Origin: Hevea brasiliensis
Taxonomy: Eukaryota > Streptophyta > Magnoliopsida > Malpighiales > Euphorbiaceae
Direction of reading: 5' to 3'
Assembly: GCF_030052815.1 (NCBI RefSeq)
Contig: NC_079495.1
Coordinates: 43,219,651-43,283,650, forward strand
Length of the DNA: 64,000 nucleotides
In this document: positions 1-10,618 of the stretch, in pieces
Layout: each line of letters starts with the position of its first letter
How positions within the stretch are numbered: position 1 is the first letter of the stretch
Program-made: the position numbers and the translations under genes
Notes under the pieces: generated by a model
Database searches by the model: none
What the model was told of the DNA's origin: nothing
What the model saw: the letters and a program-made list of their open reading frames with translations, nothing else

Positions 1-1954
1 GAATGTTAATTTTGTTTGGGAACAGAAACAAGATGATGCTTTTCACAAAATTAAAGACATGTTATGTTCCGCTCCTGTGTTGGCTTTACCTGATTTTTCT
101 AAGACTTTTGAGATTGAGTGTGATGCATCAGGTATAGGTATTGGAGCCGTTTTAATGCAGGATAAGAGACCAATAGCATACTTTAGTGAGAAGCTTAATG
201 GAGCAGCTTTAAACTATTCTACATATGACAAGGAGTTGTATGCATTGGTACGTGCCTTGGAAACATGGCAACATTACCTTTGGCCAAAGTAATTTGTCAT
301 CCACACAGATCATGAGTCATTGACGCATATCAAGCGGCAAAATAAGTTGAGTAGGCGTCATGCAAAATGGGTTGAGTTCCTTGAGACCTTCCCATATGTG
401 ATTCAATACAAACATGGGAAAGAAAATGTGGTGGCTGATGCCTTATCTCGAAGGTATAACCTTCTGGCCCTTCTTGATGCAAAGTTATTAGGATTCGAAT
501 ATGTGAAAGAATTATATGCTGAAGATGATGACTTTGCTAGAGTGTATGCAACTTGTGAAAAGAATGCTTTTGAGAAGTTTTATAGGCATGATGGATATTT
601 GTTTAGAGAAAATAGATTGTGTGTGCCTAAGAGTTCTATGCGTGAATTACTTGTGAATGAGTCTCATGCTGGTGGATTAATGGGTCATTTTGGTGTTGCC
701 AAAACTTTAGATGTGTTAAAGGAACATTTTTATTGGCCGAATATGAAAAGAGATGTTGAAAGAGTATGTGTTAGGTGCATTGTGTGTACTAAGGCTAAAT
801 CTAAAGTTTTGCCACAAGGTTTGTATACACCTTTACCTACCCCTAGTGATCCTTGGGTTCATTTGTCTATGGATTTTGTGTTGGGATTACCTAGGTCTAA
901 ACAAGGCCATGATTCAATTTTTGTTATTGTTGACAGTTTTTTCAAAAATGGCACATTTTATTCCATGCCATAAAACTGATGATGCTACAAATGTTGCAAA
1001 TTTATTCTTTAGAGATATTGTTAGGTTGCATGGCATACCTAAGAGTTTAGTTAGTGATAGGGATGTTAAATTCCTTAGTCACTTTTGAAAGGTTTTATGG
1101 GGAAAATTGGGCACCAAGTTGTTATTTTCCACCACTTGTCACCCACAAACCGATGGTCAAACTGAAGTAGTAAATAGGACACTAACTACTCTTTTGCGTG
1201 CTGTGGTTAAGCAAAATTTGAAGTCATGGGAAGATTGCATTCCACTTGTTGAATTTGCATACAATAGAAATGTGCATTCTTCTACTGGCTATTCTCCATT
1301 TGAAATTGTGTATGTTTCAATCCTTCAACTCCTTTGGATCTTTTACATTTGCCTGTGAACGAGCTTGCTAGTTTAGATGGAAAAAGAAAAGCAGAATTGG
1401 TGAAGAAAATCCATGAACAAGCCAAGCTTCAAATTGAAAAGAAAAATGAAAAATATGCTAGTCAAGCCAACAAAAGAAGGAAGAAAGTCACATTTCAACC
1501 TGGAGATTGGGTATGGGTTCACTTGCGCAAAGAAAGGTTTCCCTCTCGAAGGAAATCAAAATTACAACCAAGATGTGATGGACCTTTCCAAGTGCTGGCC
1601 AAAATTAATGATAACGCCTACAAAATAGACCTGCCTGGTGAGTATAATGTCAGTGCCACCTTCAATATTGCTGATTTATCTCCTTATGTTGATGCAGGAA
1701 TAGATTCGAGGACGAATCCTTTTGAAGCAGAGGGGAATGATGAGAATCAAGCTACATCCACACCAAAGGATTTCATCCAAGGTCCAATTACTAGAGCTAG
1801 AGCTAAATCACTTCAGAATTTAATTTGTAAAATCATAAGGAGCAAGGATTATAAGCTGGAATGGCATGAAGAAAATTATAAAGAATTAAATTTGGTGAAA
1901 ATTAAGCTTAGAAGTGACCAGGTGTCATGTGGAGCATTAGGTTACATGGAATAA
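1..1954 (+). pseudogene. gypsy-1 pol remnant: RNase H, integrase, C-terminal tail
   Basis: This is the 3' part of a Ty3/gypsy polyprotein that continues off the left edge. Residues typical of RNase H ([13 protein letters not shown] near 115-150, then YDKELYALV) are followed by an integrase zinc-binding region ([10 protein letters not shown] near 665, [11 protein letters not shown] near 770) and an integrase core ([36 protein letters not shown] near 1140-1180). The C-terminal tail holds a GDWVWVHLRKERFP block. The frame is broken by a stop near 290, a shift near 940, a TGA at about 1086 replacing Trp, and a shift near 1320. No canonical chromodomain is visible at the end. The last 217 bases, to the stop at 1952-1954, lie inside the inferred 3' LTR, a layout known for CRM-clade chromoviruses. 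The clade is therefore an inference; the Ty3/gypsy pol assignment is firm. Confidence 0.9.
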
Positions 1955-2556
1955 CCTGTGGACATGCATGCACCAGATCCAACCCATGTACATGTATCTG
2001 CTGGCACCTTTTTCAAGGAATATTCCATCTGTTATAACCACCTCTCTTTTAGACTTAAATGCCCTTATTTGCTGCTATATTAAATATACTTTTTGTAAGG
2101 AGTTTTTAGTCTTTTGATAGATTAATTTTGTTTGGACTTAAAGCTCCTTACAACTGTTATTAAAGTAGGGATATTTTTGTCTTTAGCTTTGAAGTCAAGA
2201 GGCTATAAATACAAGTGTAATGAGAGAGTGGAGGACACACTTTGAATATTAATGAGAGATTGTTTCTGCTCCTTTAGTGAGTAAATTGGCTGTTGCCTTT
2301 GTTCTTGTGAAGCTCATTAACTTGCTGAGATTCTATCTTGCAAGGTTTAATGTGCATAATATTCTTGGTTTATTCATTCTCCATATGAATTAGGTCAAGA
2401 ATCCCATTTCTGATATTTTCTTTGAATTACACAACAATCTGATTGTGCTGGTTCAAAGATTCAAATTCATACATCTTGATTTGGTGCTTTCCATATTGTT
2501 CATTTAATTCTTGAATGTGGGTTTTCAAGTTACCAATTGCTTGAAGGTTCACATCA
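1738..2556 (+). repeat. 3' LTR of gypsy-1
   Basis: The boundaries are inferred from a purine tract (agaggggaa, 1729-1737) directly before TGATG at 1738, and from CATCA at 2552-2556, which gives a 5-bp terminal inverted repeat TGATG/CATCA. From 2557 onward the sequence matches the copia-C leader near 51960, so an element boundary at about 2556 is independently supported. The LTR is 819 bp and includes the C-terminal coding tail, a TATA box at 2203 and a T-rich downstream part. The 5' LTR is outside the window, so neither LTR identity nor the target-site duplication can be tested. Confidence 0.65.
2203..2211 (+). promoter_or_regulatory. TATA box of gypsy-1 LTR
   Basis: CTATAAATA lies 465 bases into the inferred LTR, downstream of the coding tail. 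This is a reasonable place for the U3/R boundary. No experimental support can be seen in the sequence. Confidence 0.5.
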
Positions 2557-3204
2557 TAATGTATGCAAGTATATGATATATGCATGCTAATCGGATAATG
2601 TGCAAAGTGAGACCTTAATAGTAATTAGGATGACTACAAAATCTTCCAAACAAATGATTAAGTTGGAAATGGTATAATTAAAGTAATTATAACATGGGCC
2701 CTCCATTGAGGCAATTATTTTAAGAAATTTTAAATACTTGCATATGATTGAATTAATTTAAGATTTTTTCTTAAAAATAATTATTGAGCATGAGATGTTG
2801 TAAATATGTAAATGGTTTGGTGGCCAATATTGGATGGACCTGAGGACATTAAAATTATTTACATGTTTACTGGTTCAATGGGATCAACTTAACTAATGCA
2901 AGATAAGTCAATAATGGATTTACCTGAGATTTTAAGCATTAAGGGCTAGGCAAAGGACTGAACCTCACATGAGATGTGATGGGCAAGGAGTTGCTCACTT
3001 ATAATTTATTGTAATTCCAATAATGGATGTACCTGAGGATGATCAATAAGATTATAAGAATTCAATCACCCACTAGAAATCCATCCAACTAGGATTTTCG
3101 TTTTCTACTTTGGAAGTGTGGGATTCGCTAAGTTAGTGAGAGGACCAATTTGATTAAAAGACCATAATCATTTTGGTTAATTACAAGATACATTTACTAA
3201 TTAA
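2557..3204 (+). mobile_element. copia-A, 5' leader fragment
   Basis: This non-coding stretch matches the leader of copia-C at about 51960-52620 nearly base for base, including 'atgatatatgcatgct', 'aatgtgcaaagtgagacc' and the end 'ttactaattaa'. It lies between the primer-binding site and gag in an intact copy. Gypsy-1 interrupts it on the left. On the right it runs directly into a truncated long LTR at 3205. The rest of copia-A is at 19171, 22944 and 27293. Compared with copia-C, about 8 bases (52621-52628) are missing across the 3204/19171 gap. Confidence 0.85.
2830..3036 (+). repeat. Threefold TGGATGTACCTGAG motif in copia leader
   Basis: Three copies of a 14-base motif, close to TGGATGTACCTGAG and often preceded by AATAA, start near 2831, 2915 and 3024. 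The same three occur in the copia-C leader near 52248, 52331 and 52440. The text between them is not repetitive. The function is unknown. Retention in two copies of different age may only reflect common descent. Confidence 0.6.
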
Positions 3205-4220
3205 CCATTTATAAGTGAAAACAAGCTACACATGGTGAGTTCACATGGCTGTCGAAATGGTGTACCACCATTAAAACATCAAACTTCAAAACTTCTTCCA
3301 CAAAACCACTCACCACAACATCCACTCAAAGTTTAATGAAACAAGAATGGAGAATACTCACTCACCACTTTTGAAGCTTGACCAAAACCTCACCAAACCT
3401 TCTTAAAATTGCTACCAAAATCTTCCTTGCAAGGTGAGGATTAACTTTAAAGAAAGGACTTAGTGGAAAGGATGGCTCAAAATGGGTTGCATGGAGCTTT
3501 CTCTTACTCGGCCATGGAGGTTTCTCTCAAGGTACATTCGGCTGGTTGGCTCAAGATTGAAGAAGATGGAATCTTCTACCCAAAGCTGATTAAAAGTCCA
3601 CTTTGGTGGTGTTAGTGGAGCACTAAGGTAAGTTTAATATTTGTTTAATCAAAGTTTTCACAATTCCCATGTTTAATCGCTTTTCTTTCACTATTTAAAT
3701 TATGGACCACCATTTTAATTTTCATGATATTTTCAAAGTTTAATATCATTTATTTTTAATGGACATTTAGGTCAAAAGGCAACTTGGGGTGTCAATTGAC
3801 CATAATGCCCCTATTCGGGTTGCTTTTCGGCTTTTTCGGTAACACCGATTTTTATCGATTTCTCAATTTTTCATTTTTCTTTGTACTAATTATCTAATTT
3901 ATAATACCATTTATTTTTCAATAGATGTTTATTTAAGTCCCAAAATTATTTTCTAGGGTTCCCCGCAGTCCAAGGCTAGTCAACGGCCCGCACCGCAACT
4001 TTCCGGTGCGGTTACCCATCTGTACGGTTTTGTCCGTTTAGCTTAGTTCCATTTTCTCTCTTTTATTTTTCCTTTATTTTTTCTTTCATTTTCCTCTATT
4101 GTATTTCACTACCTTATATCTCCACACTAATATTTAAATATAATTTCAAGCATCCTAGCTGTCCGGACAGACACTGTCACCGGAACAGCAGAACGCACTA
4201 CCGAACGTAGGGGTGTTACA
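3205..4220 (-). repeat. Truncated LTR (copy a) of the composite element
   Basis: It is homologous to 8682-9706 and 18143-19170. It starts mid-LTR at 'ccatttataagtg' and ends in GGGGTGTTACA at 4210-4220. On the minus strand this is the first kilobase of the LTR (U3), beginning TGTAACACCCC. A deletion removed the remaining 2.6 kb together with a few bases of copia-A. Confidence 0.9.
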
Positions 4221-4238
4221 ATTCCCCCCCCCCCCCCC
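4221..4238 (-). other. Polypurine tract (minus strand), first internal region
   Basis: A run of 15 C (4224-4238) lies beside the LTR edge. On the element's own strand it reads as poly-G followed by AAT and then TGTAAC. This is where the plus-strand primer of an LTR retrotransposon belongs. The sister copy at 9707-9725 has 14 C. Confidence 0.7.
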
Positions 4239-5115
4239 TAAAATAAATTTTGTCCATGAAATTTTACCCAATGGCCATCTTACAATATTCACACGTTTAT
4301 TTTATCCTTTCTATATGATCGTATAATCTTCTTTCTTTTGAATTTTTGTAAAACTTTTAACAATCTAATATAACATTTACTTTGTTTATATGGCACTAAT
4401 CTTTTCTTACTATCGTTCCGTCTAATATTTCGATTCATGTTCCCTTTTTGAATGACCATTATGGTTGTATTAGAATTACTTATCTAATCATGGGTCCTTT
4501 GACCCTTCTAGTTAACAATCTTACTCACATTCATAACATTTTTGTTATATCTGAACCAACTGTTCAAATTTTTTTTTCTTCCACAACTCTTTTTATCTAT
4601 TAATATTCTATTGCTTACTTCTTTTTGTACTAAACTATAACCTTTCGATATTATAACTTTTGAGTTTTAAATCCCTAAGTAGGACTTTTAAACTCATTTC
4701 CAATAATAAAATTATCCTAGCATAACTATACCAAAACAGATGCTGTTGGTAACTATTCTCATCTTGGTGTACTATCGAGTAATACGTAGCTCTACACAAT
4801 AATCTTAAGTCAGTACTGTAATTTGCAGCTTACAGTACAAACATCAAGAATATTGCATAGTTACTATGATACATTCTAATAGATCAAACTTTCCTATATT
4901 TTTATCCTTATCAAATTCACTAATATCCGAAACTTATTCTGATTATAATATCCGTTGACAATTACTAACTATAACATCTTTGCCCTCATCTAGAGCAATT
5001 CCATTACTGTAACTTACTTTCAGGTAACTGAAATTTTTTATTTTTATATGAGGGATAGCAGGAAGGCAAACAATATTGGCACTAACATAAAAGTATGCAG
5101 ACCCCAGGTCAAACA

Positions 5116-5119
<4 letters not shown>
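4239..5119 (-). other. Non-coding internal region of the composite element
   Basis: It is AT-rich, has no recognisable domain, and is nearly identical to 9726-10613. It occupies the place where pol should be between the protease start and the polypurine tract. Only the stretch beside the LTR (read on the minus strand as 'AAATTTCATGGAC') resembles the end of pol in related elements. I see no gene here. Confidence 0.7.

Positions 5120-5187
<68 letters not shown>
5120..5187. repeat. (AT)n microsatellite
   Basis: There are 68 bases of uninterrupted alternating AT. It lies exactly where the gag/protease-start reading frame stops resembling gypsy sequence. In the sister internal region the same spot (10612-10618 and 14650-14659) was short AT repeat and became the target of a solo LTR. 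Confidence 0.97.
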
Positions 5188-5189
<2 letters not shown>

Positions 5190-5920
5190 TAGTTACTAAT
5201 CGACAAAATGTACCAGCAACAATGTCAAAAGTCTCAGCATCTTCTCCCTGTCTCATTGCATATACTCTGACCGGAGCACTGCCTTGCTCTGACTGATTCA
5301 CTATGCCTTGGTTGCTTGATGGACTACCTCTACCCCTGTCTCTACCTCTGCTAGGTGGTTGTGAACCTCTGGTGACAGGATTCTAAACTGACCCTTCAGT
5401 AGTACTTAGGAGGTGGCCCAACTCTACAGGCACTGGTGCAGTCCTTGGCAAAGTGTCCTGTGCCTCCACAGTTACAACAGGCTCCTATGGCCTTGTAGCA
5501 TATCCCACCATGATTTCTACCACAAGTTTCACATTGGCAGGGAGGGTAGGAAATTCTAGTTGTTTGACGATCGGACCTTGGTGGTCTTTGCCCTGATGAT
5601 CCACCTCTGTTATATCTCTGAGCTCGGTGCTCCGTAATTTCTTTTCTCTTTCCCAAATTATTGCTCGAGCTCTGACCCATAGGTTTCTCCCTCTTCTCTA
5701 TTTCACACTGCCCTTGTGGGGGTTGGGTTTGTACTTGGGCTTGGGCTGACATATTATCAGCTATTTGTTGAAAGAAAGTGGGCATTTGCTAGGCCATTTG
5801 TGCAGTAATTTGTACAGGTGGGGCTGGTAAAGTCGAGCTTCCAACTCTCTGAGGGGCTGGGGCATCCCCTTGTACCTCAGCCTCTATTGATTGATCGACT
5901 GAACGACCCCCTTCTCCCAT
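5188..5920 (-). pseudogene. Truncated gag/protease-start of the composite element, copy 1
   Basis: Read leftwards, an ATG at 5918-5920 opens a short N-terminal gag stretch (MGEGGRSVDQSIEAE). This passes an in-frame TAG at 5789-5791 and goes directly into the C-terminal nucleocapsid part. That part has a basic region (GKRKEITEHRAQRYNRGG), a first Cys cluster (CQCETCGRNHGGICY) and a CCHC knuckle (CNCGGTGHFAKDC near 5440-5480). The capsid domain between them is missing. After a frameshift near 5400 come an RG-rich linker and VRVYAMRQGEDAET, the stretch that precedes the aspartic protease in Tekay/Del-type elements. It stops at the AT microsatellite and no protease active site follows. The two Cys-rich clusters make the gag assignment secure. 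Confidence 0.85.
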
Positions 5921-6090
5921 AGTCAATTAGAGGATATTACACCTCCTGAACAAATAACATAAGGAGATTTCCTCTCGTTACTGCATATTTATAATGTAAT
6001 GTACTGTATGTATCAAACCATGACATTGAGCAGTTGTACTATGTAGAAAAGAATATTCAAATTACAGGTCAAAACTGAATTTAAAATCTA

Positions 6091-6102
6091 GCTCTAATAC
6101 CA
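6091..6102 (-). other. Primer-binding site (Met-tRNA type), mutated
   Basis: The minus strand reads TGGTATTAGAGC, one base off TGGTATCAGAGC. It lies eight bases inside the LTR edge at 6111. The sister copy at 15558-15569 has the exact sequence. Confidence 0.8.
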
Positions 6103-6110
6103 CTAAAACA

Positions 6111-9100
6111 TGTCACACCCTACCCCTCTGTAAGGCATGACATGATCCCGTAGTATACCTAATGAATTACCAAACTTCGTCTACTGATAACCCATTAAAT
6201 ACACTACAAGGGATTTTAAACCTTTTCTTACTTCTTTTTACAGTGGTGAGCACTATTGACAGGTGTTAAAAATTTTCTTTTACTAAAGTGAAACCAAATA
6301 ACAATTTAAAGTATTAATAATTTTTGTAAAAATTTTGGCAGGGTGTCATTTGTATTTTGAATAAAACAGTTCTTCCAAAAAAAACCTATAAAAAGCACTT
6401 CCAATATATTTCTCAATCCCAAACTCCAATAACAATTCAACACAATAATTTTCTCAACATTATCAACTCAGTTCAACAATCAATTTTTCAGTGTTTCCAA
6501 AAGATGAGATAAAAGAAATATGTCACAATATTTTTATAAGCCAAAATAATTTACAATTTTAGTTTACAACTGCTCAAGACCAAGTATAATATATACATAC
6601 AGTGCACATACATTACAACAAAAACTACACAATATAGTATACTCGATATACCCGGCGAAATCTCAAAATGTGGTACTAGCAGCCTACTCCGCTGCTCTGT
6701 CTGTCTGTCTACCTGCGACAGCAATGAAAAAGCTATTGCTGAGTAAAATTTACTCAGTGGTGCACAATAACAATTTAAAATGTGGTATGTAAAACTTTTA
6801 TTGACAATTTACAATTTAAACAATTCACAGTTTTTCAAAGCTCATATAACACAAATTTGATCAAATAATTGAATAATACAGTGTTGCCAATCAATAACAC
6901 AACTTAGGTCATGACACAAAATTTTCTGAACATGCCGTGTTGTACACCACGACAAGACATACTCACCTCAATAATCGAAATCAATGAGGGAGGTAGCTAG
7001 CTAGATAATGAACATCCATACTCACCTCAGACTGACAAGTCAAAGAGGGAGGAATATAGTCATACTCACCCCATAAATGGAGGAGGAACTTAGTAATATT
7101 GTCATGCCATGTGTGAATCAAAACAATTCCAAATCACAATATTTCATACAAACCACAAATCACATTTTATCTCAAAATTTCCATTTGCAAAGTAGACAAC
7201 ACAATAATTTCCAAATAATATTCCCAAAGCCAAAACAATAAAAAATTATTCATAACTCATTTCTCCAAATAAATTTTCTAGTAAAAGCAGTGAATATAAA
7301 AAGTATTATGCACAGACCTCTAATAAATGCCTCTTGGCCCTGACTTAGTGTTCCTTATGCTTCTCAATATCCTTTTCAACTGAAACACACAATTTAAAGT
7401 GTTTCAGTACTCAATGAATTTGTTTCTAACAATAAAATCCAATATTTAAATTTTCTTGGTACTATTCCCTTCAATTCATTTCATTACTCAACCTATAATA
7501 TTGACCCTTGATGCACTCTAAGTGAGTCAATTCTAATGTTACCAATATGTCACATTTTATAGCCCTTTAGTGTTCGTATTTGTTATCAATTTCATTTCTA
7601 AGTGTATTGCATTTTATTGCAATTTACCAGATTTCGGTATACTATTTTGACCTAGCCGGACGACCTAGTTCCCTTGATTTTCGAGTTCCGGTCCAAACTA
7701 CAAACTTGTAGGTCTATGTCTTATTGCACGCGGGGCTAAATTTCAGGTCATTCTGAGTTGTGTAGACTAAGATATGGTCAATTTACCAATGCTGGACAGA
7801 ATGTACTAAAATGATAGGCTTAGGTCATTTTTAGGTCACTTTTGGTTCGGCCAGTTTTGGTACCCGAATTTTTGCAAGCTATTTGGCTTGGTTCTGGCCA
7901 TTTCTGGGATTTTGTGTCTTCATAAGAATTGTAGATCTATGTCTAAACTATTCATGGTAAAAATTTCAGGTCAATTGGACCTGTTTTGAGTGAGTTATGG
8001 TCATGCTAATGGCTACTGTTCATATGGTCAAAAATTCTGGCCTGCACTTACCTATTCCGGATTTCGTCAATTCTCATGTCACTTCGTGGACAGAATTTAG
8101 GTAAGCTTCCTCCATGAAAGTTGACACTTTTTGTGCCTAGTTTCACCTCCAATTGGTCTCATACCAATTGGAGTTACACACTTAAGGTTCTAAGCTAAAG
8201 TGGACACTGCCCTGTTACACATTATTCAACACTTATCAATTACACATTCAATACTTACCAAGTTTACCTTTCATGCCAATTCTGATTTGGTACCATAACA
8301 TTAACAAACTTTACATCACAATTTGGTCATTTTGGGCAGCTTGTAACCACTCTCAACGTACACATTATAACTCAAAATTTTTAAAGTCCAATTACAACAA
8401 TTTAATCACATGAACATACCTCATTTACATGTCCAAATCCAAACAATTATTCACATACACATGCAGCCACCATAAGCAACATAATTCAACAACACATACC
8501 ATGAAACAACACATTTCCAACCACACTTTAAAGTTGCTAATTCACCTCATGGAAAATATCTCCTTCAAATTGCTTTCAAGCTTCCTAAACCAAGTGCACC
8601 ATTACACATACTCTTAATATACATTGTCTAAATCATTTCTGTAAACATAAACACTTACATCAACATCTTAAACAACCATTTACAAGTGAAAAAAAGCTAC
8701 ACATGGTGAGTTCCCATGGCTGCGAAAATGGTGTACAACTATTAAAACATCAAACTTTAAAACTTCTTCCACAAAACCACTCACCACAACATCCACTCAA
8801 AGTTTAATGAAACAAGAATGGAGAATACTCACTCACCACTTTTGAAGCTTGACCAAAACCTCAACAAACCTTCTTAAATTTGCTACCAAAATCTTCCTTG
8901 CAAGGTGAGGATTAACTTTAAAGAAAGGACTTAGTGGAAAGGATGGCTCAAAATGGGTTGCATGGAGCTTCCTCTCACTCGGCCATGGAGGTTTCTCTCA
9001 AGGTACATTCGGCTGGTTGGCTCAAGGTTGAAGAAGATGGAATCTTCTGCCCAAAGCTGATTAAAAGTCCACTTTGGTGGTGTTAGTGGAGCACTAAGGT

Positions 9101-9706
9101 AAGTTTAATATTTGTTTAATCAAAGTTTTCACAATTCCCACGTTTAACCTCTTTTCTTTTACTATTTAAATTATGGAACACCATTTTAATTTTCATGATA
9201 TTTTCAATGTTTAATATCATTTATTTTTAATGGACATTTAGGTCAAAAGGCAACTTGGGGTGTCAATTGACCACAATGCCCCTATTGGGGTTGCCTTTCG
9301 GCTTTTTCGGTAACACCGATTTTTATCGGTTTCTCGATTTTTCGTTTTTCTTTGTACTAATTATTTAATTTTTATTTGACATTTCTAGTACCATTTATTT
9401 TTCAATAGATGTTTATTTAAGTCCCAAAATTATTTTCTAGGGTTCCCCACAGTCCAAGGCCAGTCAACGGCCCACACCGCAACTTCTCGGTGCGGTTACC
9501 CATCGGTACGGTTTTGTCCGTTTAGCTTAGTTCCATTTTCTCTCTTTTATTTTTCCTTTTACTTTTTTCTTGTATTTTCCTCTATTGTATTTCAATACCT
9601 TATATCTCCACACTAATATTTAAATATAATTTCAAGCATCCTAGCTGTCCGGACAGACATTGTCACCGAAATAGCAGAACGCACTACCGAACATAGGGGG
9701 GTTACA
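6111..9706 (-). repeat. Middle LTR (copy b) of the composite element, 3596 bp
   Basis: It is bounded by TGTCACACCC at 6111 and GGTTACA at 9706, so on its own strand it reads TGTAAC...GGTGTGACA. It aligns throughout with 15578-19170 (3593 bp) and partly with 3205-4220. It contains the hairpin module near 6712-6765, repeated 'aggtcac/ggtcatttt' segments around 7790-7860, and donor/acceptor-like sites at 8836 and 7380. It codes for nothing I recognise. Small open frames here (for example near 8429-8617) recur in the sister LTR without looking protein-like. Confidence 0.93.
6739..6757 (-). other. Perfect hairpin in LTR b
   Basis: CTGAGTAAAATTTACTCAG is a 9-bp inverted repeat around one central base, next to GTGGTGCAC. 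The LTR c counterpart (16207-16225) has one change that still pairs as G.U in the element's RNA. It corresponds in position to hairpins at 14009, 22452, 23832 and 48615. Confidence 0.7.
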
Positions 9707-10618
9707 ATTCTCCCCCCCCCCCCCCTTAAAAGAAATTTCGTCCATGAAATTTTACCCAATGGCCATCTTACAATATTCACACATTTATTTTCTCCTTTCT
9801 ATATGATCGTATAATCTTCTTTCCTCTGAATTTGTGTAAAACTTTTAACAATCTAATATAACATTTACTTTGTTTATATGGCACTAATATTTTCTTACTA
9901 TCGTTCCATCTAATATTTCGATTCATGTTCCCTTTTTGAATGACCATTATGGTTTTATTAGAATTACTTATCTAATCATGGGTCCTTTGACCCTTCTAGT
10001 CAACAATCTTACTCACATTCATAACATTTTTGTTATATCTGAACCAACTGCTCAAATTTTTTTTTTCTTCCACAACTCTTTTTATCTATTAATATTCTAT
10101 AGCTTACTTCCTTTTGTACTAAACTATAACCTTTTGATATTCTAACTTTTGAGTTTCAAATCCCTAAGTAGGGTTTTTAAACTCATTTCCAATAATAAAA
10201 TTTTGTCCTAGCATAACTATACCAAAACAGATGTTGTTGGCAACTATTCTCATCTTGGTGTACTATCGAGTAATACGTAGCTCTACACAATAATCTAAAG
10301 TCAGTACTGTAATCTACAGCTTACAGTACAAACATCAAGAACATTGCATAGTTACTATGATACATTCCAATAGATCAAACTTTCCTATATTTTATCCTTC
10401 TCAAATTCACTAATATCCGAAACTTATTCTGATTATAATATCCGTTGACAATTACTAACTATAACATCTTTACCCTCATCTAGAGCAATTCCATTACTGT
10501 AACTTACTTTTAGGTAACTGAAATTTTTTTTTTTGGTATGAGGGACGGCAGGAAGGCAAACAATACTGGCACTAACATAAAAGTATGCAGACCCCAGGTC
10601 AAACAATACACATATATA
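9707..10618 (-). other. Second internal region, distal (3') part
   Basis: It starts with the polypurine tract complement (14 C at 9712-9725) and continues with the same non-coding sequence as 4239-5119. It ends in CATATATA, where the solo LTR is inserted. The short open frame at 9936-10145 has no domain, and its sister copy has a comparable accidental frame. Confidence 0.8.

Noticed and set aside
5044..5301. Open frames on both strands with a long Ile-Tyr run
   Set aside because: They are translations of the AT microsatellite. Only the N-terminal part of the minus frame is real gypsy remnant.
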